NCBI GenBank assembly: GCA_017302255.1
Contig: JAFLDV010000017.1
Span: forward strand, 30,119-94,118
Length of the DNA stretch: 64,000 bases
DNA from: Gammaproteobacteria bacterium
GTDB taxonomy: Bacteria; Pseudomonadota; Gammaproteobacteria; Enterobacterales; Alteromonadaceae
Reading direction: 5' to 3'
In this document: positions 1 to 8,471 of the stretch, piece after piece
Layout of the letters: the number at the start of each line of letters is the position of its first letter
Position numbering within the stretch: position 1 is the stretch's first letter
The notes under the pieces: generated by a model
Database searches by the model: none
What the model was told of the DNA's origin: nothing
Seen by the model: the letters and a program-made list of their open reading frames with translations, nothing else
Position numbers and translations under genes: made by a program

Positions 1-549
1 ATCTGCCAAGCGACTTTCGAAGTCTTGATAGCCATGATCGCCACCTTCTTGCACATCCAAATGGCAATTGGCATAAAATTCCATAGCTTGCCGATAGTCC
101 AAAACTTCGTCGCCAGTTTGCAATAACACTAAATACTGCTGCGGTTGCTGAATATGCGTGACTTGCTGCGCAGCCAAAATGGGTAAATGCGAGGCATCAA
201 CTTCGTAATGCTCAGCTCTTACCGGATGATAATAACGGCCAAGGTGTTGGCGCAACAATAAATGTGGATGCACCGCTGGATTTATTAAAACTGCTTGGCA
301 ATTAAACTGTTCAGTCAACCGTGTCGCTAAAAATCCGCCCAAACTACTACCTATCACGACATCAGGCGGCGTTTGCTTACAAATTTGCTGCAGCAAGTCA
401 TCGGCTTCTTTGGGAGTGTAGGGTAAGTCCGGTAACAACAACTGATGTTGAGGTAATTCGCGATGGAAAAAATCTCGAATAATGACTGCTTTTTCTGATT
501 GCGACGAGCTGGCAAATCCATGCAGGTATAACACTGTTTTAGCTTTCAA
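1..549 (-). CDS. yqiA: YqiA-type alpha/beta-hydrolase esterase (3' end cut by window)
   Basis: About 183 codons are visible with no stop, so only a few C-terminal residues are missing compared with the roughly 190-residue E. coli YqiA. The N-terminus reads KTVLYLHGFASSS, the oxyanion-side HGF motif of this small esterase family, and the nucleophile elbow is GSSLGG (Ser in GxSxG). A late DHGYQDFE segment supplies the catalytic His. There is no ATG in the right place. I place the start at a TTG whose last bases overlap the cpdA stop (TTGA), which would couple translation to cpdA. The order nudF-yqiB-cpdA-yqiA is that of E. coli, where parE comes next, so parE probably lies just outside the window. 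The physiological substrate is not known. Confidence 0.85.
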   Translation of the reverse strand, partial: MKAKTVLYLHGFASSSQSEKAVIIRDFFHRELPQHQLLLPDLPYTPKEADDLLQQICKQTPPDVVIGSSLGGFLATRLTEQFNCQAVLINPAVHPHLLLRQHLGRYYHPVRAEHYEVDASHLPILAAQQVTHIQQPQQYLVLLQTGDEVLDYRQAMEFYANCHLDVQEGGDHGYQDFESRLAD

Positions 550-1313
550 ACGACAACAAACTCCCATTGTGCTGGTTGGTCGAGGGCAAATTGCCACAAA
601 CATGCTTGTGGCCCCTGATCTTCCGTCAACCATTCAGCTGCCAGTTTAAACTGCACCGAGCTTGCGGGGCAACCAACTATCTGCCAACTGTCTTGAACTT
701 GATGATATGCATAGTGACAATGACCATGAGCTAAGCCTTTGACTTTCGGTCTATTATCTAGAAGCTGACAAAACTCTGCACTCTCGACTAGTCCGTGTTC
801 GTCAATTGAACTGCCAATAGGCTTTGGATGATGATGGCAGAACAACCAAGTAGGCCGACTTGGCTGCGCATCAAGACGGTTTGCCAGCTCCGCCAATTTA
901 TCTTGGCTAAAACTACCGGCCGGGCTTTCGCCTTTGGTTGATAGCAGCAGCAACTGCCAACCGGCCGCCCAAATTTCCTCAGCACTGCTAAATGGGCCTG
1001 AGCTAATTGCTGGTGCATGAAACACCTTCGCCATCATCGCAGGATCATCATGATTACCCGGCACATAGAACACCGGCGCCGGCCATTCTTTTAACAAATC
1101 AGCCAGCAACTGATAAGAAGCTTCACTATGGTCTTGGGTCAAATCGCCAGTCAAAATCAGCGGATATGGCTTTAGCCCTGCCAACAATTTTTGTAAATGT
1201 CGGTAGGGCTTAATGCCTTGATAGCTACCGTCAGCATCTGCAACTAAATGACAATCCGTAATTTGATAACAGCGCCAGAGCGAAACATCGTCACTTTGGT
1301 ATATCCGCGTCAC
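546..1313 (-). CDS. cpdA: 3',5'-cyclic-AMP phosphodiesterase CpdA
   Basis: A 255-residue calcineurin-like metallophosphoesterase of the class III cAMP phosphodiesterase family, which hydrolyses cAMP to AMP in the cytoplasm and so tunes CRP-dependent gene expression. The metal-binding blocks are in the expected order: ITDCH (D-x-H) near residue 20, GDLTQD near residue 57, VPGNHD near residue 85, FCHHHP in the middle and HGHCHY towards the end. The start is a GTG that overlaps the yqiB stop by four bases (GTGA), and its own stop overlaps the yqiA start, so the three genes are translationally chained. The synteny with E. coli yqiB-cpdA-yqiA supports the name. Confidence 0.9.
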   Translation of the reverse strand: MTRIYQSDDVSLWRCYQITDCHLVADADGSYQGIKPYRHLQKLLAGLKPYPLILTGDLTQDHSEASYQLLADLLKEWPAPVFYVPGNHDDPAMMAKVFHAPAISSGPFSSAEEIWAAGWQLLLLSTKGESPAGSFSQDKLAELANRLDAQPSRPTWLFCHHHPKPIGSSIDEHGLVESAEFCQLLDNRPKVKGLAHGHCHYAYHQVQDSWQIVGCPASSVQFKLAAEWLTEDQGPQACLWQFALDQPAQWEFVVV

Positions 1314-1756
1314 GGTTTCACCTCAACTCGCGAGTACCCCTGTTTTTGGCAGAGAATCAGCCAATCCCTTAGCAACGCATTGATTTGCCGTTTTTCATCG
1401 GGCTGCAGCATCTCAGTGTTAGGGTAACTGTACACGGCTTTAAATTGGCGGATCTGTTGGCATGCCGTTACTTCAGCTAGACGAGCATCGTGATAAAGTC
1501 GAACTTCAAATTGCGGTTTCAGCCATGCATGCACACTTTCGCTCATGTGGGCGATACGCACAGTTGTGGTAAATGGCGCTTCCGCCAGCACAGTAATTCG
1601 ATAGGCTTCAAGCGCATTGATTTGAATGCTTTGGGTGGCGTTCACCACTGAAGGCTGCGGCAGGAAAAAGCGCAGCTGTGCATAATTGCGTTCGCACAAA
1701 CTTAAAAAATCCGGCACATAAGGCCGATACTGCTGTTTTAGCGCAAACGACGCCAT
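1310..1756 (-). CDS. yqiB: DUF1249 family protein YqiB
   Basis: A 148-residue soluble protein with the YqiB/DUF1249 look: a basic N-terminus with the pattern YRPYVPDF followed by LCERNYAQL, then a mixed alpha/beta body and a C-terminal RDWL. There is no signal peptide or membrane segment. The function of the family is not established. An AGGAG ribosome-binding site sits seven bases ahead of the ATG. It lies between nudF and cpdA as in E. coli and overlaps the cpdA start by four bases, so it is almost certainly part of the nudF-yqiB-cpdA-yqiA transcript. Confidence 0.85.
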   Translation of the reverse strand: MASFALKQQYRPYVPDFLSLCERNYAQLRFFLPQPSVVNATQSIQINALEAYRITVLAEAPFTTTVRIAHMSESVHAWLKPQFEVRLYHDARLAEVTACQQIRQFKAVYSYPNTEMLQPDEKRQINALLRDWLILCQKQGYSRVEVKP

Positions 1757-1824
1757 AGTTTTCTCCTAGCTACCAAAGGCGGTAGTTTTGGCTTTTACGA
1801 AATAACATCTGCCTTGGGCCACGC

Positions 1825-2496
1825 TTAATCACTAGACTGTGCAATAGACGGTGCACTAGACAGTGCAGCCCACTGCTGACGAACTTGCGCTTTATGTAAG
1901 GCCAACCATTGCAAGGCAATCACAGTTGCGGAATTGTCGATTGCACCTGCTTGCAATAATTGCTGCGCAGTCTGTTCACTCACCACATGCACCTTAATAT
2001 CTTCGTGTTCTTCCGCTAAACCATAGACCCCAGTCGTTACTGAATGTGTCAGCTCGCCTAAAAAAATATGGATGCGTTCAGTGGTGCCACCGGGACTGCT
2101 CAGGTAGCTGAGCATAGGCCATAATCGGCCAAGCTCAAGTCCGGCCTCTTCCATGGCTTCACGACGTGCAACAGTTTCATTGCTCTCGCCTTCGTCAATC
2201 ATGCCCGCCACGGCTTCAAGCAACCACGGCGTACGACTAGTGGCCAAAGCGCCTAATCGGAACTGCTCGATAAGCACGATTTCATCAGTGTTCGGGTTGT
2301 AGGGAAGTACCACCACAGCATGGCCACGCTCGAACATTTCGCGGCTTACAACCTCACTCCAGCCACCGTTATATAAGCGATGCCTAAATTTATAGGTATT
2401 TATCCGAAAAAAGCCTTGAAAAACGGTAGATTGGTCGACAATCTGTACATCATCAACTTGAAAAGATGGATAATTAATCCCCTTGAAATCAGACAT
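1825..2496 (-). CDS. nudF: ADP-ribose pyrophosphatase NudF
   Basis: A 223-residue Nudix hydrolase that splits ADP-ribose into AMP and ribose 5-phosphate. The Nudix box is complete (G-x5-E-x7-REAMEEAG) near residue 100, and downstream the SSPGGTTER and HEDIKVH segments match the ADP-ribose pyrophosphatase subgroup rather than a generic Nudix protein. I place the start at the ATG at 2496 (MSDFKG); a GTG four codons upstream is also open. The gene diverges from tolC across about 115 bases and heads the yqiB-cpdA-yqiA run, the same arrangement as in E. coli. The C-terminal tail is longer and Ser/Ala rich compared with the E. coli enzyme. Confidence 0.9.
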   Translation of the reverse strand: MSDFKGINYPSFQVDDVQIVDQSTVFQGFFRINTYKFRHRLYNGGWSEVVSREMFERGHAVVVLPYNPNTDEIVLIEQFRLGALATSRTPWLLEAVAGMIDEGESNETVARREAMEEAGLELGRLWPMLSYLSSPGGTTERIHIFLGELTHSVTTGVYGLAEEHEDIKVHVVSEQTAQQLLQAGAIDNSATVIALQWLALHKAQVRQQWAALSSAPSIAQSSD

Positions 2497-2611
2497 ATTT
2501 GGACTCACATTCTGTTACACTTGTGCGGACAACTTTTACGCATTCGGTTCGACTTAGTCTACGCTAACACGGTATTATTCGGTCAATTTTGTTTTCCCAT
2601 GGGATCTGGTT

Positions 2612-3913
2612 ATGAAAAAAACTGTTTTAAGTTCATTGGTGTGCGCTGCACTGGGTTTGTTTAGCCTTCAAGCCAGTGCGGAAAACCTGCAAAACATTTA
2701 TCAACTGGCATTAAAGAAAGACCCTGCTGTTTTAAAATCTGCAGCGCAACGTGACGTCAGTACTGCAAGCGTAGATATCAGCAAAGCTAATTTTTTACCG
2801 ACCGTTGCCTTCTCGTCAACGATTGGCAAAAGCCGTGAAACTGTTGCTGGCGTAACCTCGCCAACTGGCACTGGCTACACCAACCAAATCACTGTTAGAC
2901 AAACCATTTTTGACTGGGGTGATTGGAGCCGTTTATCAACCGCGGAAAAACAAGCGCTGCAAGGTCAAACTTATTACAACGCTTCTTTACAGGCGTTAAT
3001 AGTCCGGGTTTCTCAAGCTTATTTTGCGGTGTTAAGTGCAAACGACGATTTAACCTTCGTGGTTGCAGAAAAACGTGCAGTAGAGCGTCAACTTGAGCAA
3101 ACCAGAGAGCGTTATCAAGTAGGCTTAACTGCTATCACCGATTTACACGAAGCCCAAGCGCAGTTTGATGCGGTGGTTGCGCGCGAAATCAGTGCAACTA
3201 ATCTGCTAGAAAACGCTAAAGAAGCTTTACAAGAAATCACTGGTGAATATCACTCAACGCTTGAACCATTGAACACTGTGCGTTTCAAACCAACAGCACC
3301 ACAGCCTAGCAATGCTGCTGATTGGGTTGCTATCGCGGAAGAAAACAACTTAGATTTAAAAGCGCGCAAATTAGCCGTTGAAATTGCACAGAACGATATC
3401 GACTTGGCACAGTCAGGTCATTATCCAACTTTGGGTTTAAATGCTAGCAAAACGCTGAACGATTCAAGCCGGTCATTTCAACGCAACGAAGATTCAGTTG
3501 GTGTAACTTTAAGTGTGCCAATTTACTCTGGCGGTGCGACTGAAGCTGGCGTTGACGTGCAACGTGCCAACTATGTTGCAACTAGCGAAGATTTAGAATT
3601 AGGCCACCGCTCTGTGCTGCGCCAAATTCGTTCAAGCTACAACAACGTAGGCGCAGCAATTGCAGGGATTAAAGCCTTAGAGCAATCAGTAATTTCTGCG
3701 GAAAGCGCATTAAAAGCAACAGAAGCTGGCTTTGAAGTTGGAACTCGGACCATTGTTGACGTGTTAGTAAGCACCCGTAACCTGTTTGATGCTCGCCGCA
3801 ACCTGACCAAATCTCGCTACGATTACATCTTAGCGGTACTGTCGTTAAAACAAGCCGCAGGCACCTTAACTGAAGACGATTTAGGTCTGGTGAACCAAGC
3901 TTTAGGCGGTTAA
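2612..3913 (+). CDS. tolC: TolC-type outer-membrane efflux channel
   Basis: A 433-residue outer-membrane factor. A classic signal peptide (KKTVLSS then hydrophobic, ending QASA) precedes the mature start ENLQNIYQLALKKDP, typical of TolC. Two repeats of the outer-membrane efflux family follow, each with the beta-strand and long alpha-helical pattern (for example VSQAYFAVLSANDDL and IRSSYNNVGAAI). TolC forms a trimeric channel-tunnel used by RND pumps and type I secretion; the RND pump at 18-22 kb has no outer-membrane gene of its own and is a natural partner. It lacks the long C-terminal tail of E. coli TolC. It diverges from nudF as in E. coli. Confidence 0.92.
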   Translation: MKKTVLSSLVCAALGLFSLQASAENLQNIYQLALKKDPAVLKSAAQRDVSTASVDISKANFLPTVAFSSTIGKSRETVAGVTSPTGTGYTNQITVRQTIFDWGDWSRLSTAEKQALQGQTYYNASLQALIVRVSQAYFAVLSANDDLTFVVAEKRAVERQLEQTRERYQVGLTAITDLHEAQAQFDAVVAREISATNLLENAKEALQEITGEYHSTLEPLNTVRFKPTAPQPSNAADWVAIAEENNLDLKARKLAVEIAQNDIDLAQSGHYPTLGLNASKTLNDSSRSFQRNEDSVGVTLSVPIYSGGATEAGVDVQRANYVATSEDLELGHRSVLRQIRSSYNNVGAAIAGIKALEQSVISAESALKATEAGFEVGTRTIVDVLVSTRNLFDARRNLTKSRYDYILAVLSLKQAAGTLTEDDLGLVNQALGG

Positions 3914-3934
3914 TTAACTAGTTATCTCGCGCTC

Positions 3935-3962
3935 GGTCAGGGCAGTTTCCACTGCTCTGACC
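3935..3962 (+). terminator. Hairpin downstream of tolC
   Basis: A 12-base-pair stem (GGTCAGGGCAGT with ACTGCTCTGACC, one G-T pair) around a TTCC loop begins 22 bases after the tolC stop. There is no run of T after it, so it may stop transcription weakly or stabilise the tolC mRNA 3' end. Confidence 0.55.
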
Positions 3963-4029
3963 GCACTTCATCTGTTCAGATGCTGAAATTCCGTTACAAT
4001 AGCCCGTTTTTATCTGTCGAGGACTGGCT

Positions 4030-4953
4030 GTGATTGCTAACCCCCCGTTTCAATGGTCAATGTTACACCCGCGCTTTTGGTTAGTTTGGCTGGCTATTGC
4101 GCTTGCTTGGTTAACCAGTTGGTTGCCTTATTCCTGGCTCATGGCTATTGGTCGCGCGCTGGGTCGTTTGTCTTTCAAGCTACTGAAATCACGTAGAAAA
4201 ATTGCTAAACGCAATCTCGAGTTATGTTTCCCAGAAATGGACGAAGCAACTCGGAATGACTTATTGACAAAAAACGCTGAAGAAACGGGCTGTGCGGCGA
4301 TTGAAACCATGATTGCTTGGTGGTGGCCAGACTGGCGCTTTAAAAAATACTCGAGCTTTTTGGGTTACGAACATCTACAAAATGCGATTGCTGACGGCAA
4401 AGGCGTTTTGCTGTTATCACCACATATGTTGCATTTAGAAGCATCGGGGCGAATTTTCGGTCTGAATCACCCTTCGGTCGGCTTTTATCGTCCACACAAT
4501 AATCCAGTGATGGAATATTTTATGGTTCGCGGCCGCAATCGTGGCAATAAATACATGATTGGCAAACGAGATGTCAAAGCGTTAATTCATGCGCTAAACA
4601 ATCAAGAAGTTTGTTTTTATCTGCCGGATCAAGACTATGGCCGTAACCGCTCGTTATTCGTGCCATTTTTTGCAGTCCCGGATGCCGCTACCACCACTGG
4701 CACTTTGTTATTTGCCAAAGCAGCAAACTGCGTGGTAGTGCCGATTTATTCTCGACGCTTACCGAATCAACAGGGCTATCAAGTTGAAATCCTACCGCCA
4801 TTTGATAATTTCCCAAGCGGCGATGACCAAGCCGATGTAATTCGGATCAACCAATGGGTCGAGCAAGCCGTGACCCAACACCCAGAACAATACATGTGGG
4901 TCCACCGCCGCTTCAAAACGCGACCAGATCCAGACGCTCCAAGTTTGTACTAA
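4030..4953 (+). CDS. lpxL: Lipid A biosynthesis lauroyl/palmitoleoyl acyltransferase (LpxL family)
   Basis: A 307-residue inner-membrane acyltransferase that adds the first secondary acyl chain to Kdo2-lipid IVA. The catalytic HX4E box is visible as HMLHLE near residue 133, followed by GRIFG and by FYRPHNNP, and the YLPDQDYG segment further on is typical of LpxL/LpxP. One N-terminal membrane segment (FWLVWLAIALAWLTSWL) anchors it. It starts at a GTG with a GAGG ribosome-binding site seven bases ahead. A possible -10 box TACAAT lies at 3995-4000. Which acyl chain is transferred cannot be told from the sequence. Confidence 0.88.
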   Translation: MIANPPFQWSMLHPRFWLVWLAIALAWLTSWLPYSWLMAIGRALGRLSFKLLKSRRKIAKRNLELCFPEMDEATRNDLLTKNAEETGCAAIETMIAWWWPDWRFKKYSSFLGYEHLQNAIADGKGVLLLSPHMLHLEASGRIFGLNHPSVGFYRPHNNPVMEYFMVRGRNRGNKYMIGKRDVKALIHALNNQEVCFYLPDQDYGRNRSLFVPFFAVPDAATTTGTLLFAKAANCVVVPIYSRRLPNQQGYQVEILPPFDNFPSGDDQADVIRINQWVEQAVTQHPEQYMWVHRRFKTRPDPDAPSLY

Positions 4954-4963
4954 CTGCAACTAA

Positions 4964-4992
4964 TTGCAGGTCATTGTGGCAATGACCTGCAA
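4964..4992 (+). terminator. Perfect 13-bp hairpin after the lpxL gene
   Basis: TTGCAGGTCATTG and its exact complement CAATGACCTGCAA are separated by only three bases (TGG), ten bases after the lpxL stop. A stem this long and perfect will form in RNA, but the sequence after it (ATTCC) is not a T tract. It could be a terminator, an mRNA end protector or an attenuator ahead of the next gene. Confidence 0.6.
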
Positions 4993-5059
4993 ATTCCATT
5001 GGCGTTCTCAACGACTTTGGTTAGTATCAATACAGTATTGGTGGCAGGAAACGAGAATT

Positions 5060-5695
5060 ATGTGGTTTTGGATAAAGCATTTAATGGCGGCAGTCGTCTT
5101 GTTGGGACTTGCTTTTGTACTGTTGTTCAAACCCGAACTTATCAACTTCAATCCGGATGCTGCGGTCGATCCGAAAAAAACAGCAAAAACTTCAGCGGCT
5201 AAAGAGTTCACCAACTTCTATGAACAACTGCGGTATTCCTTAGATGCCACTGTTGATTCTTCAAAAGAATATGTAATCAAACTGAAAGACACCAGTGATT
5301 CTTTAACCTCAACATTAGCCAGTCGCACCAATACTGTTCCAGCCCTTGACGGCAATTGGCAAGGCAGCGAAACCAATCGACAATTCACTACCGGCTCGAA
5401 AATACGCGATCAGATGGCAGGATTTGCTACCGCAGAGGGTATTGAACTGATTTGGACTTTACCCAAGGATTATGTGGTAAAGCATTATTTTGAGAGCGGC
5501 GGCGACTATTTGAGTTCACTCAAAGACATAGTCGCAGCGATTTCTCCAGATTTCGAAACACCCTTGCTCGCATATTTTTGTCCAAAAGAGCGGGCTGCCG
5601 TGGTAACGGACAAGCCCAACCCTTTCTTGCAAGAGAATTGCAGATTAATCAATGGTGAGAAGCAACAGCTTCGAGCATTACCCTCTGCCAACTAG
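5060..5695 (+). CDS. Membrane-anchored protein with TcpQ-like C-terminal domain
   Basis: A 211-residue protein with one N-terminal membrane segment (HLMAAVVLLGLAFVLLF) and a periplasmic remainder. The C-terminal part, from GSKIRDQMAGFATAEG through ELIWTLPKDY to the end, follows the pattern of the TcpQ/secretin N-terminal type fold (a short 'inefficient helix then W..D..Y' unit) found in pilus and envelope proteins. That resemblance is by eye and moderate. I use the ATG at 5060, because the longer reading frame upstream starts inside the 4964-4992 hairpin and has no ribosome-binding site. The last 47 bases overlap the 3' end of glnE on the other strand. A function cannot be assigned. Confidence 0.6.
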   Translation: MWFWIKHLMAAVVLLGLAFVLLFKPELINFNPDAAVDPKKTAKTSAAKEFTNFYEQLRYSLDATVDSSKEYVIKLKDTSDSLTSTLASRTNTVPALDGNWQGSETNRQFTTGSKIRDQMAGFATAEGIELIWTLPKDYVVKHYFESGGDYLSSLKDIVAAISPDFETPLLAYFCPKERAAVVTDKPNPFLQENCRLINGEKQQLRALPSAN

Positions 5696-8468
5696 CTTGT
5701 ACTGCTTGCTCGGCCGCTGTTAAGTCAGGTTGCGACGAACCATCGGCCGGTTGCAAAGTTTCTCGATGACTAACCCCACGTAGCTGCTGGTAAGCCTGCT
5801 GCAGGGCATGCGCCTCAGTTTCCGACATCAAGCCACAAGCAGCGGCCGCATCGAGTATGCGAATATTGTCGCTGTAGGCATAGAGTTCTGGAAATTGTTG
5901 TCCATACGCCAGCACCAAAAACTGACTGATAAACTCCAAATCAACCACACCGCCAGATTTGTGTTTCACTTCCTGCGAATTAACCCCGTGGTGTTCTCGC
6001 AGTTTTTGCCGCATCTCCACCACTTCTTGTCGAAGTTTGGCTAGATCACGCGGTTGCCCTAAGATTTCGGCGCGAATTTGTTCGAAACGTTCGGCAATTG
6101 CACTATCACCGTAGATTAAACGAGTGCGAGCTAACGCTTGGTGCTCCCAGGTCCATGCATCTTGACGCAGGTATTCACCATAGGTTTCGATATGAACCGT
6201 CAATAAACCTGCATTACCGGATGGCCGCAAGCGCGTATCAATATCGTACAGCACACCACTGGCCGTGCGGGTTGTGCACAAATGCAAAATCCGTTGTACT
6301 AATTTTAAATAAAACTGTCGAGAATCAATGGCTCGGTCGCCGCTAGTCGACGCCAGCGAATCACATTGATGGACAAAAACTAAATCCAGATCTGAACCAT
6401 AACCAAGCTCTAAGCCACCAAGTTTGCCATAGGCAATAACGGCAAAGGCTTTAGCATCGCCCGCATTGATCCCAGCTGGATAACCATATTTCTCCACCAT
6501 TTGCTGCCAAGCGAGCTCAACAACCTTACTCATTAAGGCCTCTGCAAGCCATGTCAAATGATCGCTCACTTTCATCAACGGCAAAATGCCGGTGATATCA
6601 GCCGCCGCAATCCGCAATTGCTGCGCCTGTTTATACTGGCGCAAAGTCTCCATCAACAATTCTAAATCGTCTTCCGGCACACGCATCAGCTGCAAGCGCA
6701 AGCGGTCATGGTAATCGGCAACACTCGCGACTTGGTATAACTGCTCAGGATCAATCAACTCGTCGAGCAACATTGGATACCGAGCCAGATGCTCAGCAAG
6801 CCAGCCACTGCGACCACAAAGCTTCACTAGCTGCTGCAGTGCTCGCGGATTTTCAAACAACAGTTCCAAATAAGCGGTGCGACTAACGATTTGCCGAAAT
6901 ACACCAAAGACCCGGTTAAGCACTAACGCATTCACTTGCTCTTTAGCCACGACATGCAACAAAGAAGGCATCAACTTAGCTAAAAGCTCACGACCGCGTG
7001 GACCGACACTGCGTTTCTGGCAGTCACCTTTAAACTGTTGCAATTCAGCAACCAAAGCCTCGGCATCGGCTGGTGCCAACCATTCCACATGCTCGGCAAG
7101 CTCTGCCGGCGCAAGCTCGCTATCCCACAATAGACGACCAAGCAACAATTCATCCGCTTCGGCTTGCTCATCCTGCGCGATAACCAACTGGAATTGTTGA
7201 TGAATTCGCTGCATGGAGGCCTGAATATCTTGCTCCAAACTAGCCCAATCAACGGCTTTCATTGCTAGCACTAACCGCTCACGCGCTAGTGGCTCTGCTG
7301 GTAAAGTTTGGGTTTGCTGATCGTCGGCACCTTGCAGCCATTGCTCAATTTGCCGCAAATATTGGTAGTCCTGCTGTAATGCCGCGGCTTGTTCGTTGGT
7401 TAATAAACCTTCTTGCGACAAAGACTGGAACGCCTGAAAAATTGACGGTTGTTGCAACGAAGGAATACGCCCCCCCCTGATCAATTGCAACGTTTGGACG
7501 ATAAATTCGACTTCGCGAATACCACCAGCACCCAGCTTAATGTTATCGACACGATTGCGCCGGCGATTTTCTTGCTCAATGAGTTGCTTCATCCGGCGCA
7601 ATGATTCAATTGCCGAATAATCGATATAACGACGATAGACAAAAGGTTTCAGCATCGCGTTAAGTTCACTTGCAAACGGCTCGACTGGATTTAAGATCCG
7701 CGCCTTGAGCATCGCGTAACGCTCCCAATCCCGTCCTTGCTCTTGATAGTAATCTTCAAATGCAGCAAAACTTAGTACCAAAGGCCCGCTGTCGCCAAAT
7801 GGCCGCAGACGCATATCGACGCGGTAAACAAAACCATCACCTGTCACTTGGTGCAACAAGCTAATGATTTTTTGCCCCAATTTGGTGTAGAACTGCTGAT
7901 TTTCGCAGCTGCGACGACCGCCACTGGTATTGCCGTTCTCTGGGTAAATGAAAATTAAATCGATGTCGGAAGAAAAATTTAACTCACCACCGCCAAGCTT
8001 ACCCATGCCCAAAATCAGCATCGGCATCACGCTACCGTCAGCAGCAAGGGGCTCACCCCATTGTGCAGCGAGTTCGCGCCAAGCCCAGCCATAAGCCGCA
8101 TTAATCAGCGCATCAGCCAAAGCACTTACCCGAGCCAAGGCTGTGGCTATCGGTTGCGCTCGCAATACATCATCAGCAAGCACTCGGCAAAGCCCCGCAT
8201 TTCGATACTGGCGCAATAACCTCATAGCTTCCGCTTCGTTGACGCCCAGCAAGTCGGGAACTAGCGGCTGGCTAACATTGCCGGTGACAAAATCTTGAAT
8301 AAGCGCCGGCTGGCGAGCCACTGTACGACACAACAAAGCGCTTACCGCAAATAACTGCTTGAGTTCTGGTGCCGAGTCGACAGCAAGCTCTTGCATACTT
8401 AACTGATGTGACACCCATTGATCTAATTCAGGACTCAACTGGTCGAGCGCGGCTTTGATTTCAGTCAT
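5649..8468 (-). CDS. glnE: Bifunctional glutamine synthetase adenylyltransferase/adenylyl-removase
   Basis: A 939-residue enzyme that adds AMP to, and removes it from, glutamine synthetase in response to the PII protein. Two nucleotidyltransferase domains are clear: the N-terminal deadenylylating half with LGMGKLGGGELNFSSDIDL, and the C-terminal adenylylating half with AYGKLGGLELGYGSDLDL; each ends in the DxD-type metal site. A central helical regulatory segment links them. Full length compared with E. coli GlnE (946). The ATG lies three bases after the ygiF stop, with the ribosome-binding site GAGGAA inside the end of ygiF, so the two are translationally coupled. The same ygiF-glnE pair exists in E. 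coli. Confidence 0.95.
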   Translation of the reverse strand: MTEIKAALDQLSPELDQWVSHQLSMQELAVDSAPELKQLFAVSALLCRTVARQPALIQDFVTGNVSQPLVPDLLGVNEAEAMRLLRQYRNAGLCRVLADDVLRAQPIATALARVSALADALINAAYGWAWRELAAQWGEPLAADGSVMPMLILGMGKLGGGELNFSSDIDLIFIYPENGNTSGGRRSCENQQFYTKLGQKIISLLHQVTGDGFVYRVDMRLRPFGDSGPLVLSFAAFEDYYQEQGRDWERYAMLKARILNPVEPFASELNAMLKPFVYRRYIDYSAIESLRRMKQLIEQENRRRNRVDNIKLGAGGIREVEFIVQTLQLIRGGRIPSLQQPSIFQAFQSLSQEGLLTNEQAAALQQDYQYLRQIEQWLQGADDQQTQTLPAEPLARERLVLAMKAVDWASLEQDIQASMQRIHQQFQLVIAQDEQAEADELLLGRLLWDSELAPAELAEHVEWLAPADAEALVAELQQFKGDCQKRSVGPRGRELLAKLMPSLLHVVAKEQVNALVLNRVFGVFRQIVSRTAYLELLFENPRALQQLVKLCGRSGWLAEHLARYPMLLDELIDPEQLYQVASVADYHDRLRLQLMRVPEDDLELLMETLRQYKQAQQLRIAAADITGILPLMKVSDHLTWLAEALMSKVVELAWQQMVEKYGYPAGINAGDAKAFAVIAYGKLGGLELGYGSDLDLVFVHQCDSLASTSGDRAIDSRQFYLKLVQRILHLCTTRTASGVLYDIDTRLRPSGNAGLLTVHIETYGEYLRQDAWTWEHQALARTRLIYGDSAIAERFEQIRAEILGQPRDLAKLRQEVVEMRQKLREHHGVNSQEVKHKSGGVVDLEFISQFLVLAYGQQFPELYAYSDNIRILDAAAACGLMSETEAHALQQAYQQLRGVSHRETLQPADGSSQPDLTAAEQAVQASWQRVMLEAVASHH

Positions 8469-8471
8469 GAC

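Noticed and set aside
4964..5059. Upstream start (4964) for the TcpQ-like gene
   Set aside because: The extra 32 residues begin in a strong hairpin, have no ribosome-binding site and place the membrane helix too far in; the ATG at 5060 is better.
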